Shown here: positions 34,144 through 46,420 of the stretch, piece after piece
Layout: each line of letters opens with the position of its first letter
How positions within the stretch are numbered: position 1 is the stretch's first letter
Assembly (NCBI GenBank): GCA_019096065.1
Contig: JAGUCH010000003.1
Location: 5,022,001-5,086,000 of the forward strand
Direction of reading: 5' to 3'
DNA: 64,000 nucleotides
Origin: Paracyclopina nana
Lineage: Eukaryota > Arthropoda > Copepoda > Cyclopoida > Cyclopettidae
Notes under the pieces: model-generated
Seen by the model: the letters and a program-made list of their open reading frames with translations, nothing else
Database searches by the model: none
What the model was told of the DNA's origin: nothing
Program-made: the position numbers and the translations under genes

Positions 34144-36314
34144 CTTGCGAGAGAAAAAAAGTCTTAAAGGTTTGAGAGCTAGATTTCGACTGGGCACTGA
34201 TCTCAAAGCTTGCTCAAAACGTGAACGTAGTACGCGCGGCGGCGGACAGCAAACATTAAACTAAAGTGATGCAAGCGCACTGAAATTTCCCCATTTTTTT
34301 GTTGTAGCCCTGGTTTATAGCATGTAATTTTATTGATGATGCGATTAAAAGATTAAGGACAGCTGCACCAAGAAGTTATATATTACTAAGCAACATCAGC
34401 TTAGTAACATCATTTTTATAAAGGGTTAAAAAAAAGCATGTTTAGAGGATATAAAGCAGGCATAACCGCAGCTTTCGCTCAAGCAATATGCATTTATCAG
34501 GGAGGCCAAAAATGAAGGCCAACCCCTCTTCTTTGAGCAAACAGAAGCCACCATTAAACGCAAGCCCCCAATTTTCCAAACTGGATTGATCTGCAAATGC
34601 AGCCGCAGAGTTATAGCAATAAACACATCACGTGTCAAATCATCTCGGCGTCACGATTCTGCCATGCTGGGTCCATTTACATTTAGGGGGAGAAATTCTC
34701 CGAAATGTAGAACATCAAGTAAAATACATACGCACGGTCCGAAATACATTCTTGGCTGAGAGCGTGGTAAAAAGTGGATTGTACTCGAAAAAAAGGAGGT
34801 CACATACACTCGAGCCTCGAGATAAGCTAGCAAATAAGCTACTGAAGCCAAAAAGTAGTCTTAAATGAAGGCGAGACCTTTGCACCCGTTTCTACGCAAT
34901 GCTAAGTACTCTCTCAGGATAAGGGTCAGTTTACTCACGAGGGGTTTGATGCTTTTGGAAGACATTTTTTGTAGAAGAACAGCTGGCGTGCTGCTTCGGT
35001 AGCTCCCGAGTCTCGACTAACTACAAGAGTGAGTCTGGAGGTGAAAGCTAACTGTCAGTTTGCGCAGGGTACGCAGCTAGAAAACGGCGCAGACGACTAC
35101 ATAATACGAGAAAAAAACACCACGGCCACATTTAATTCATGCATTCAAAAAGACAGATCAAATTACACGAACAGTTGAACAAACTTGTATTTTCAGGAGA
35201 CAGAACGTGACCATGTACTGCACGCTAGAAAATGGGCTTACATTTGGAGAATGTACTATCATTCGCGGTAACTTTTATCAGGTAGTTTTGATGCTCTGTA
35301 GAATTTAGCGAAATATGCGTAGATTATATCTAAAATCAGCAAATATTAGTCACAATATTCATGGATGCAACTTGAGTAAATTCAGCAAAAAGCTTAAAAA
35401 ACAAGATTGTGAGATAAGGTACGCATCTATTTTAGTGCGTTCTAGTCTTTGGAAACGATAAACACAGCAGAAAATAGAAGAGCGCATCACATTTTTGAAA
35501 TGGATAGTCGATCGAGTGTCTCTAAAAATACTAGACTCGGAACATTCAGGATGCGCATCAATTGATGATGCTCCCGATAACAAGAAGCTTACTCACTGGA
35601 GTAGATATCATATTTGTTCAATTACTCGACAATTTAAAGAAAAATGAAATTACAAACACGTGAATTTGAAAAAAACTGAAGCTCTAATCATTTCAAATAT
35701 AATGCATTAGGATGCAAGCTACATTTCTAAGGTATGCTTTGCACAGGAGGTTTTTCAACTGCACTACAATTTTTCCGAATTGAACTTTTATTAGAGGAAA
35801 ACGCAAATTGCAATTTTTAGCACTAACTTTGAAAAGAAGTTTTGTTCCAAAAAAAAAAACACACCTCATATTCTAGCAATCTAAACATACATGCCTTCGA
35901 CGATTTAAGAAGTGTAGCCATACAACGTCTTCCAAAATTCGGAAGATGTGATGGTTATCAATAGCCTAAGATTAAACTCAGCATCTTGACCAACTCACGA
36001 AAGAAAACATACACAATTGCTAACACAGAATATACTTACTTACTTGGAATATGATGAACGTAGAACTATTTTTTGAAAGGAATTTATTTTTATTTTATGC
36101 AACATAATTTAATTGAAAAGATTAATAAGGATGCTCTCAGTTATCATAACATTAGAGAAATATACTAAATCTTAGCCTTCTAGAAGGAACCATAAGATTA
36201 CAAGCTCAATTTTCGTGCTTCCAAAAGAAAGCCCAGAGAAATCGATAAACGGAGGCCAGTTGCTATCAGAAAAGCAGCTGACATCCTGACACTCGAACAA
36301 GTGGTGGCAAAAAT
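34144..36314. other. 2.2 kb divergent intergenic region
   Basis: GPCPD1 leaves to the left and CCDC149 to the right, so both promoters should be here. The DNA is AT-rich, with no conserved frame, no satellite and no clear inverted repeat. An untranslated first exon of GPCPD1 could lie in it, but I could not place one. Confidence 0.55.
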
Positions 36315-37720
36315 ATGGCCCAACAGCAGCAAAATGGAGGGCAAATATCAGCCAGTAATTTCCTCCTCATGCAGGAGAAGATCGAAACTTCCAAGGGGGA
36401 AAACAAGATTTTAAGGCAAAAGCTACAAAGCAAATCAGAAGCTCTTGTGATTCTCAGCCAAGAGCTGGATAAAGTAAGAAATGAGTGCGAGGACTACCGA
36501 GAGCTGACCAGGCGTTTGCAGACCCAATGGAGCCTTTTGAGCTCTGATTTGGGAGGGCCCAGTCATGTGTCCCTTTTCAACAGCTCCAACCAGAAAATCA
36601 GTGAATTAAGGGAGGAAAATAAGCGGCTTGTCACCGAAAGAGAACATTTGCGCAAAGTCCTCTCAGATCGGGAAGAAGATGTCAAATTGATAAGGCAGCA
36701 ATGGATAAAAGAGAAAGAAAACTCAAACATTGCACCAGAAGGCAAGCAAGAGATACATTCTGCAAATGGCTACAGCACCACTGAAATGGTGAGACGACTA
36801 GAAATTCTCCAAATCAAATATGACTGCCTGAAACGAGACCTGCAATCGTTGCTCGATGAAAAAGTGGATTTGGTGCAAGAAAGGGACGCGTACAAATGCA
36901 AAGTACATCGTTTGAATCACAGCATGGCAGCTCTGCTCAAATCAGGTAAACACAACACATTGCAATTAAATCATTCCATTATTCCACTTCATGTTTCAAT
37001 TGTCACCCAGATGGCTACAAGTCCCTTGATGTCGATTGTCTTTTGTCTGAGAATCGATTCCTCAAAGAGAGTCTCGAGCACGCAAAAGAGGAGAAAGACC
37101 TGGCAAACGAAATGGGCAAGAGGTACAAGAAAGCCCTGGAGAAGAGCAAATCCTCCCATCTTCCAGCCGCTCCGGATGCGCAAAAGGTCGAGGCTGAAAT
37201 CGGAGAAATTCGCAGCCTCATGCAACAAACCTCATTTCCTTGTCCTCCAGATGTGGACCTGAACCACCCACAAAGTCTTCGTGAATTAGCTACCTCATTG
37301 CTAGAGACTCTCAATGAGAGAATGACACAATTGAAGCATCAACGAAGGGCTAACAAGCATCTCATGGAGAGAATAGGCGAAATTGAGGCCAAAATCGTGG
37401 CTGAGCATCAGGACCCTGACCGAGTCCTGTGGCCTTCGCAGTATTTGATGAAAAATTATCACCCACTCAGTGCTGACTTGGAGACTGCAGCTCTTCCCCA
37501 AGATATCATGCTGGATGTGACCAGTCCGGATTTGTCAGATTTGCAAAAGCGATTTGAGCAGCAATTTCCAGCTGCGCCAGATATCTTGATGAACACCACG
37601 AGTAGCTACAACAACGTAGAAGACGCCAATGCTGCTATGAACGTGGAATTGCCAGCGCATTTGCAAAAGCTTGTAGATCGAGCTCTGCAGGATTTTAATG
37701 AGCAACAAAAGGACACTTGA
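36315..37720 (+). CDS. CCDC149: CCDC149-like coiled-coil protein
   Basis: Two exons, 36315-36945 and 37011-37720 (446 residues). The protein is mostly coiled coil. The link to CCDC149 rests on a collinear run: LEILQIKYDCLKRDLQSLLDEKVDLVQERDAYKCKVHRLNHSM, then LDVDCLLSENRFLKESLEHAKEE, KRYKKALEKSK, and in the C-terminal half LRELATSLLETLNERMTQLKHQRRANKHL. These correspond in order to conserved vertebrate CCDC149 segments. The biochemical function of the family is unknown. The start at MAQQQQNG has little around it to decide it, but it is the first ATG after a stop-rich upstream. Confidence 0.87.
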
Positions 37721-38397
37721 GTGCGAAGAAGTAAATACACTACACAAGTTTTTCTCAATCTCATGTCACTCGTCACCTAGCAGCTTTGAATTAGCTAGCA
37801 ACTTTTGCTGCTGCAAATCCTGATAAAAAGCCGAAAATAGCTAAGAAAAAAATGGACTTGCTCCGCGGTATCAGACAAAGTACCATTCCACTTCTTAAAA
37901 AGTACGTACCCACTAGCATTGAGTTGAACTAGTAACTACCAATCGTTTTCCAAAATTATAACGAGACAAAGATAACTTGCGCAATTCATCTGTTGCACGT
38001 GACTTACATTTCTGCGGTCAGCAAGACAAAAAAACGAGATTAATTTCGTACCAACTCGTCCTGCTTCCGCCTCAGGATAATTATAAATGTACCATTTAGT
38101 AATTCATCAACAAAATGAGAAATGCTCGTACTCTTTTAAGTTCAGGTATATACTATATGCCATAATTGCTTTGAGCATGACATTCAGGGAGGACATGGCC
38201 GGGTAAGCTGATTTTCCCGTGATTGAAACAGGGGTTTGTCCCCATTTGCCTTGTCTCGCGTACTGGATGATGCAGTCCGGTCTACCTGGTCAAAGCGATA
38301 CCGTGCGTGCGCGTGTATGTACACGTCAAAATGCGAGCAGGAGGCCTCAGTTGCATTTTGAATGTTGCATTGATCACTTTTACTAGCAACATCAAGC
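37721..38397. other. Intergenic, no gene seen
   Basis: 677 bases between CCDC149 and the SLC5 gene, both on the plus strand. Short alternating GCGTGC/GTGTAC purine-pyrimidine stretches occur near 38303-38325. No frame with support. Confidence 0.6.
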
Positions 38398-41158
38398 ATG
38401 AGGCCTAGTGATAAGGCCACTTCATCCTGGGACGATGAAATCATCGCCAGAGTGCGAAATCAAACGCTTTTCTCCAAAGAACAACTCATTGCCAAATTTG
38501 GATGGGAGGAGTACTTCATTTTTGCTTTGATGCTCGGCATCTCGGCAGCAATTGGCATGTTCTTCTGGTGGCAAGCGAAAAGAAATGATTCTGGAAATGG
38601 ACAATTCCTCCTGGGGGGGAAGTCCATGGGTGTGTTCCCAATGACCATGTCCCTGATTGCCAGTTTCATGTCGGCGATCACTCTATTGGGCACTCCAGCA
38701 GAGATATACAGGAATGGCACCCAGTATATCATGCTGGTATTCAGCTACCCAATTGTTATGGCAGCCACTTGCTACTTCTACATGCCGGTTTTTTATAACT
38801 TGGAAGTCAGCACAAGCTATGAGGTGAGAAAAGATTGGAGAAAAGAGAAACTCCTGCATTGACTCCCCCAGGCAAAGTAGCATCTTTATATGTTATGACT
38901 AAAATTGAAAAGATGAAGAATTGGTAAAAACAGCGGGGATTCATGCTCGGAATTTAATAGGTTGATACTAATGCGGTTTTTCTTTGTAGTATCTAGAATG
39001 GAGATTTAACCGGTCTGTACGAGCTTTGGGCGCTGCTTGCTTCATTGTTCAAATGGTACACATTCTACTCACTCATTATTGATTTCCATATCATGAGTTG
39101 AAACGTACTTTGTCTAGGTTCTCTATATGGCCATTGTGGTGTATACCCCAGCTTTGGCCTTGTCCCAACGTAAACCATTAATTTAAAGATTTCATTCAAA
39201 TTACTATTTTAAGAATTTTGTAGTAACTGGTTTTGATGTGGATGCAGCTTGCGCCATCATATTTGCAGTGTGCACATTCTACACTACAGTTGTAAGTATT
39301 TATTAAAGCGCTGGATGTACGTAGTTCACTCGCTGCCTTCTCTAGGCAGTGAGTGACGTCACTGACTAACACGTACATACAGGTCTTTAGTATTTATGGT
39401 TTCAAAAAATATACTAAGTTTCATCCTTGGTTCGATTTCAGGGAGGAATAAAGGCTGTGATGTGGACTGACGCGTTCCAAGCCTTGATGATGTTTGGGTC
39501 AATGCTCGCTGTCATTATTAAGGGAAATTATGACGCAGGTGGCGCCCCAATCGTTTTTGACAGGAGCTACCAGTCTGGACGGGTGGAGCTGTTTAAGTGA
39601 GAAAGATGGCTCTTATTGAAAATTTCAGGTTTGATAATGAGACCACTTTAGCTTTGACCCTGACATGACAACTAGACATACAATTTGGTCCATGATTATT
39701 GGAGGCTACTTCACTTGGGTTTCAGTGTATGGCATTAACCAAACACAAGTGCAACGGTATTTAACTGTACCTGACCAGAAGTCAGTGGTCAAGTAAGTGA
39801 GGAAATAGCATCCTAGTTACTTGGCCTAGCGGAAAGCTTTGTTTTCTAGGTCAATTTGGCTTAACATGTTGGGCATTGGTGCTCTTCTGTTGATGTGTGC
39901 TTATGCTGGCATGGTCATTTTTGCTTACTATGACATTCATGGATGTGACCCCGTAGGGGCAAAAGTAACCAGCGATTGGGAGATTTCCATTTTTGGGATT
40001 AATATGATTTTTCTTTTAGTTGGTAGAAAAGCCTGATCAATTGTTTCCTCTCTTTGTCATGCAAGTGATGGGCGACATTCCTTGCATTCCTGGTCTTTTT
40101 GTGGCAGGAGTATTTAGTGGGGCACTCAGTACAGTCAGTTCTGGGCTTAACTCTTTGGCTGCTGTGGTTCTTCAGGACCTGTTTATTGGCACTTGCGGAA
40201 AAGACTTTACTGAAAATGTCAAGTCTCGAATATCCAAAGCTTTGGCAGCAGGATTTGGCCTCCTTGGATATGGAGTTGTGTTTTTGGTCAAGTACCTGCC
40301 AGGAGTATTGGAAGCTGCTCTTGGCATTTTTGGCATTGTGGGAGGTCCTGTGCTTGGTGGTTTTACATTGGGCATGTTTATTCCATGGGCTAACTCTCTA
40401 GTACATAATTTCAGCATTTCTCATTTCTCATAAATATACATTTTTTCCTTTAAATTAGGGAGCATTTGTTGGCATGTTCAGCAGCCTAATTTTTACCATG
40501 TGGTTTGGTTTTGGGCAGACATTTGCCAAGAACTTTGGGACTTACTCCGTACCTCCAAGAGACGCTTACATTGATGGTTGTCCAGCAGACTTTCTCAACT
40601 TCACCACCACAACCACGACCACAACCACACTTCCACCCGATGTGGAGCCGTAAGATAAAAAGTCTGGTAAATCTATTCTCGTGTTCCATTGCAATGCTCT
40701 CTGCAGGTATGAGTTTCCACATGTTAAGATTTATGAAGTGTCTTACATGTGGTTCAGTGCGGTACCATGTATTTGGACAATTGTCGTAGGAACTTTAGTC
40801 AGTCTCATCAGTGGACCGAGGGATCCAAGATCACTGAATCCGGACTTGATCAGTCCAGGATTTTACTCACTTTTCAGCATATGGCCCAAGTGTGTCAGTG
40901 ATTGGCAGAAGAACTTGGAAATCGGCAAAAACTATGTGAGATCTTGATTAAAAGTACGTTGGCTTACATTTAAGGTTGGCTCTTTTGTAGGTGAAAGACG
41001 AGAAATACCACAGAATTAAGTCGCAGCAGATCCTGGTGAACAACAATCCATCCATACCAACTATAGTTGTAGAAGAGGATGGCGAAGCTCAATCACAATT
41101 AAAAAAGGAAACACCCAGCGGCATCAATTTAGCGTTTGAGATGCAAGAAAAATCGTAA
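38398..41158 (+). CDS. Sodium-coupled symporter of the SLC5 family (monocarboxylate/multivitamin type)
   Basis: Eleven exons: 38398-38823, 38990-39055, 39118-39169, 39224-39291, 39442-39596, 39652-39792, 39850-39964, 40020-40400, 40459-40649, 40707-40935 and 40991-41158 (663 residues). A plasma-membrane protein with about 13 helices that uses the sodium gradient to drive uptake. Diagnostic points: FLLGGKSMGVFPMTMSLIASFMSAITLLGTPAEIY (helix 1, sodium site), YLEWRFNRSVR, GGIKAVMWTDAFQALMMFGS, YGINQTQVQRYLTVPDQKS, DQLFPLFVMQVMGDIPCIPGLFVAGVFSGALSTVSSGLNSLAAVVLQD. This pattern is that of SMCT1/SMVT-like members, which are expanded in arthropods; the substrate is not certain. An extracellular Thr-rich stretch (about ten Thr) precedes the last helix. 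Confidence 0.92.
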
Positions 41159-41704
41159 AGCATGTAAATTCATAACATTTTCGGTGTAATTTTGTAGCTA
41201 GAATTAAACGAGTGACATTCCCAAGCCCAAGAAATTGACTCGGAATTTGCAAGGAAAAAAACCACGCCAAAATGGCATCAGAACATTCGGTAATCTTTGG
41301 TTCAAGGTAGCATTCGCAAAGAGCATGCAATTTTTAATACGCAATTACAAAAGCTTGATTACTTTCTGGCAGATTATTAAGAAGTAGAAACAAACTACAT
41401 ATATCCGTGAATTTTGTAAACTGTGAGTGTGGAATTTTCCACAACCCTCAATTCAAACCAATGAACTAAAAAATTTATTACTTTTCACAATTCAAAAATT
41501 ATCATGTAGCTGTGGAAAAATACTATGTTTTCAAGGGCAAAAAAATCGTAAGGAAAGCATAAATAGAGCTTGAAAAAAACTCCAAATCAAGTTATTCTGA
41601 GCTTGTTCTCCGGTCATTCGACAGCTTCTTTTATCTCAGTCAGAAGCGAACGGACCCTACAACAACAGCCAACTAGTTTCTAAAGAAGAGCTCTTTCAAG
41701 AAAT
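41159..41704. other. Intergenic, no gene seen
   Basis: 546 bases of AT-rich DNA between the SLC5 gene and ornithine aminotransferase, same strand. No frame with support. Confidence 0.6.
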
Positions 41705-43115
41705 ATGTCTGCCCTAAGTTCACAGCAGATTTTTGACCGTGAAGATAAATATGGTGCGCACAATTATCACCCCATCCCAGCGGCCATTTCAAAGGCCAAG
41801 GGCATTTTCATGTGGGATGTGGAGGGGAAGCAGTACTTTGACTTTCTGAGTGCCTACTCAGGTATTATTTAAATTTGATTGTACTTATTATTCTTTGTCA
41901 ATAATTTTCACACTTTATAAATAAGCTGTCAATCAAGGCCATTGCCACCCTAAGATAGTTGGAGCATTGAAGGAGCAAGCAGATACTCTTACTTTAACAT
42001 CGCGAGCTTTTTACAATGATGTCCTCGGAGAGTTTGAGGAGTACGCTTGCAAGCTCTTTGGCTATGACAAGCTCTTGCCAATGAATACTGGCGTCGAAGG
42101 AGGGGAAACTGCAAACAAACTAGCTAGGAAATGGGGCTACCTGGTCAAAGGCATACCCGAAAACGAGGCCCGTATTGTCTTTTGCGAGAACAACTTTTGG
42201 GGCAGAACCTTGTCTGCTATTTCAAGCTCTACTGATCCAACCAGCTATAGCGGATTTGGTCCATTCATGCCCGGGTAAAGTATTATTAGAAAGATACTCA
42301 CTAAATAAGGAATTTCCTGAAGAGTATGCCTTTAGGTATGACATAGTGCCATACAACGATCTTGCTGCTTTGGAGGAGAAGCTGAAGGATCCCAATACTG
42401 CTGCCTTTATGGTGGAGCCAATCCAAGGTGAGGCTGGAGTCGTGGTTCCAAATGAGGGTTATTTGCGGGAAGTGCGACGACTGTGCACACAATATAATGT
42501 CCTATGGATCGCTGATGAAGTCCAAACGGGCCTCTGCAGAACTGGCAAGCTATTAGCAGTGGACCATGAGAATGTCAAGCCTGACATCTTGATTCTGGGC
42601 AAGGCTCTTTCCGGAGGAGTTTTGCCAGTCTCGGCAGTTTTGGCCAATGACGACGTGATGCTATGCATTAAGCCAGGCGAACATGGATCAACGTATGGAG
42701 GAAATCCATTGGCATGCAAAGTAGCAATTGCTGCACTGCAAGTCTTGGTCGAGGAAAACTTGGCAGACAATGCTGAAAAAATGGGGCAAATTTTAAGGTG
42801 ATCAGCTCAATGCTCTTTTAAATGGGAAGTTTTATGGAAACTAATCATACTTTTAGGGACGAGCTCAGCAGCCTTGATAAAAACGTGGTGGTGGACGTGC
42901 GAGGCAAGGGACTGATGAATGCAGTGGAAATCAGTAGCAAGTATGATGCTTGGGAAGTTTGCTTGCGTTTGGCATCCAACGGAGTTTTAGCTAAGCCAAC
43001 TCACGACACCATTATTCGATTGGCACCACCATTGACCATCAATGAAGAAGAGCTGAAAAAAGCATTGGAAATCATCAAATCCACCATTATGAGTTCTCAG
43101 CCCAAAAAAGAGTAG
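41705..43115 (+). CDS. OAT: Ornithine aminotransferase
   Basis: Four exons, 41705-41861, 41926-42274, 42336-42797 and 42857-43115 (408 residues). A PLP enzyme that converts ornithine and 2-oxoglutarate to glutamate semialdehyde and glutamate, linking arginine and proline metabolism. Near-family-wide stretches are [100 protein letters not shown] and LGKALSGG with the PLP lysine, then [14 protein letters not shown]. The N terminus begins only about 10 residues before the conserved core, so there is no room for a normal mitochondrial presequence. Either an upstream exon was missed or this copy is cytosolic, as in yeast. Confidence 0.96.
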
Positions 43116-43650
43116 AAATACACGCGCGCATTTAATTTACCAATATAGGTTGCGTTATTAAAACGACGAGACAAAGCCATATGCAGAATGTATGTATATC
43201 AAGTTATGCGACGTGCGTGTGCTATGAATTGCGCTGTTGTTGCTTATAAGAACCCAAGTGGTTCTGCTCATAGTGACGCAATCACCGCGTGCACCACACT
43301 CACCTGGAACTACTCTAAGCGTCGAAGAAAATTAATGACCCCTAACCCATTATAAAATTGTATAACCTCATGAGAAAAATTGCTTCCCTGTCAGCAAACT
43401 TTAAGCATAATTTGGCTTTGAAAAAAAACCCTAGGTGATTTTCCACTTGGTCTCACATTGAAGAGAGTTGTGCAGTTTAATATAGCAAACCTATACACAT
43501 GCAGCAACGCTCCCTCCAAGTTCAAGTCTCAAGGTTGAACAGTCCTCAAATGCTGCTGCAGCTGATGTAGCATTAAAAAAGGAAGAAGTCTAAGGCAGAA
43601 ATTTCTCAGCCCAATCGGAAAATTGGGGGAGACTATTTGGCCTGACAATC
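43116..43650. other. Intergenic, no gene seen
   Basis: 535 bases between OAT and the PPxY gene. No supported frame; presumably the promoter of the latter. Confidence 0.6.
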
Positions 43651-44707
43651 ATGGAGACCTCATCAGCAGCTATCAATGCAACGACGAGTCCAGCAGAGAC
43701 TTTGGTCAAGTTTTGCCTTCTTTGGAGCGTTTTCCAAAGAACGCAACCACCCAGTGCGTGTGATGAAGTGCTTTCAATGGATCAGGCGCAGGTGGAAAGT
43801 GTGCTCACCAACAAAGAGTGGCTCAAAAAGTTGAATGCGCACCAAGAACACTCAAGAATGAGGCAATATCATCAAGAAGATGGACATCATGGCATGAATG
43901 CGTTTGAATTTCATTTCCAACATACATCCAGAAGCATGTCGGTCATTGGGTGAGCAGCAAATTTATTTTTGCCACAAGAATTAGCATTGTATTGCAGCAT
44001 TGTAATCTCCTGGCTTGGAATTTGAAGCTGTTTACGGTAGGCATATTTTTTTGCAACGCCATCACCCACACATAAGCAGGACTAAGAGCAAATTTAAAGT
44101 TCAACATTTGCGATCATAGCCATTTCTGCGTGAAACCATGTGCAAAAATCCCGCACTGCCCTTATACATTATTCAATACTACATATTAACGTGAGTGTCA
44201 TTCCAAAAATTCCAAAACTAATAAAATATAAAAATGTTTTTTTCAGCGTCTTGGGAGGGATTGTATTGGTGCTATTTGTTGTTGCACTTTCTACGTGCAT
44301 CAAACATCGAAGAAACTTGATGACCTCAGTAAGCTCTAAAAATAAGTTGGTTTGAGGTAATATTAAATGTTTCTGCTGCTCAGGATTATTATAGGGGTAA
44401 CACCACATTGGCGCACGAAAACCTCTTTCAACACCTTCGTCAACTGAGACCAAACACGAGAGAAGGAAATCACATTCCAGACAGACCTCCTTCGTACGAA
44501 GAGGTCACTAAGAATGCTCAAGATGACGGAGAACAGCCTCCTAGCTATCAAGAGGCCACATCAATCCAACACCAAGTTACCTCTGATCACAGTATCACCT
44601 CTCAAATCTCCGAGTGCTCAGAAGCGTCAGAGACCTCAGAAGAAAGCATGACACTGACTGAAGTTATTGCTGAGCCTTACAGAAAATCAGAAGTCATCGT
44701 GCATTGA
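43651..44707 (+). CDS. Single-pass membrane protein with two PPxY motifs
   Basis: Exons 43651-43949, 44247-44328 and 44384-44707 (234 residues). I do not recognise an orthologue. The first 95 or so residues include a Thr/Ala-rich start and a His/Gln-rich stretch (HQEHSRMRQYHQEDGHH). One membrane helix spans about residues 99-118 (VIGVLGGIVLVLFVVALSTC), encoded mostly by the small middle exon, and is followed by the basic stop-transfer KHRR. The cytoplasmic tail holds PPSYEE (162-167) and PPSYQE (179-184) only 17 residues apart, then a Ser/Thr/Glu-rich end. Paired PPxY motifs next to a membrane helix usually recruit Nedd4-family ubiquitin ligases through their WW domains, as in Ndfip or Commissureless; that role here is inference. 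Confidence 0.7.
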
Positions 44708-44921
44708 GAAACCAATTGAAAATAAAACCACATATTTTCTTACTGAAAATATTGTCGTTAAATGGTTATGTTGAAAGCTGATTTACCTTAATTTATCCTC
44801 AGAGCGAAGATCCGCTTGATATTTGTGGATTCCGGCTTGCAGCCTTGATAGAGTTGTAGTATTTCTTATCATTTCATAATTCAATGCAAAATATTCGATG
44901 CAACGCATTTTTTGTTTTTTT

Positions 44922-45830
44922 CCGTCAAACAGGGTGACCAGAAAATTTGAGCGGGCTGTAGCCAGATTTTTCTCTAAAATAGCCACATTTGGCTATCTCA
45001 GAAAAAAGACTCAAAATAGCCACAAATTGCCAAAAAATAGCCACATTTTTAGGAATTTTCATGATGATAATAGACAAAAGTATCATAACAATGATACGCC
45101 ATCAAGTGACATTACTGGAGAAATACTTGGGATTTCAGGGTTCACGGTTTACACAACCGTACTACTTTTTTGAGGCTGAATTTAAAAAGAAGAATCAAAA
45201 TAATCTCCAGACTTCTCAATTGGAGTGCCAAAAAACTGGCTCCATTGATCTTAATGATTTCTAACAGTTTAGAAAACTTGTAGCCAACACGAAACTAAAA
45301 AAATTGCTAATGCACACAAAAATTGCCCTAAGATCGGTCCTTTTTTTTATCCTTTTCTTGTTAGACGATGTAAAAGATCCAAAATTCACTGCACGCTCAC
45401 ATCAAGGGATCTTGTAGCACTGAATTTTGAATCGACTACTCCCTAATCCCAAATGTTTCAACTTTCCCTCCGCTAGGCGTGCTACTTGCGTTTGTTATTG
45501 TTATGTTACTGTTGTGAATAATTATTATGAAAATTTGATCCAATTTTTGGGATTTTTTTTGCTGAAATCAAAAGTGAAATAATGATTTTCACCTTTTTTT
45601 GGTTGGCAAAAGATATAAAAAAGTCTGCCGTTTTTGCAAATTTAATTTTTTTCCCTAACTTTTTTTGCAGATTTTCAAGCGTTTATTAAGTAAAAATATC
45701 AAATAATTGGGCTTTTCAAAAATAGCCACAAATGGCTATGGCTATTCGGCCTAAATTTGCGTAGCCACACATGGGTCAAAAATAGCCACTTTGGCTATAA
45801 ATAGCCACATCTGGTCACCCTGCCGTCAAA
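44922..45830. mobile_element. Non-autonomous hAT element with 8-base target duplication
   Basis: The element spans 44930-45822 (893 bases). Its ends are perfect 13-base inverted repeats, CAGGGTGACCAGA at the left and TCTGGTCACCCTG at the right. The flanking octamer CCGTCAAA occurs at 44922-44929 and again at 45823-45830, the 8-base duplication expected of hAT transposases. Inside each end the motif ATAGCCACA/TGGCTAT is repeated several times in both orientations, like the subterminal transposase-binding repeats of hAT elements. No transposase frame is present, so it depends on a partner elsewhere. It lies between the PPxY gene and the 3' end of the Na+/H+ exchanger gene. Confidence 0.93.
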
Positions 45831-46420
45831 TGAAACAGTTGATATACTAGAGTAAAATTCAAGTAGAGCTGTTGCTGAGAAAGCATGCCAAAGAAATTCA
45901 CGAGTCCAATTAATCTCCGAAATTTTCCTTTCACCCGAAACGGAACCCTTGACACGGTAATTTCTAGAGGAGATATTTTTCATTCATTACCTTATATTTT
46001 CCAACGATTCTCTTACTTTGATGTACTTTTCTCTTTACTTCTTTTTGGTTCTTGAAGTTCAAAGAACGAAAAGTAAACATGCGCGTGCAAAGACTTGTCA
46101 TGTAGCCAAATATTTTCAAAAAAAGCCACAAGCAGAAAAATCGAAGATTCCTATGCTATGATAACTCACAAACTGAACACTGCACTCTCAAGAGCACTGG
46201 TACTGGACTACTGGATGCATTTTAGGATGCATTTCTGGCATACGCTACTTCAACAAGAAGACTCTGGTTGGTGTTGGTGTCGCTTGCTTGGATTCATACT
46301 GAAAGGTAAGGATGTTCCTTTATTCAGGGGCTTCACTCGTTGCTTAGAAGTTTTTTATTAGTGCTAAAAATAGAAGGTCGGATTTGTAGGTTGAGTATCC
46401 GGCTTTAAATGGCTAATTTC
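45831..46420. other. Intergenic, no gene seen
   Basis: 590 bases between the hAT element and the exchanger's stop codon. It includes the exchanger 3' untranslated region. The frame at 46095-46361 has no support. Confidence 0.6.

Noticed and set aside
35200-36300. Possible hidden gene in the gap before CCDC149
   Set aside because: Only short frames with no domain, no codon bias and no matching splice sites.
44989-45264. Coding frames inside the hAT element
   Set aside because: Too short, Lys/Asn-rich from AT bias, and without hAT dimerisation-domain motifs (no transposase remnant recognised).
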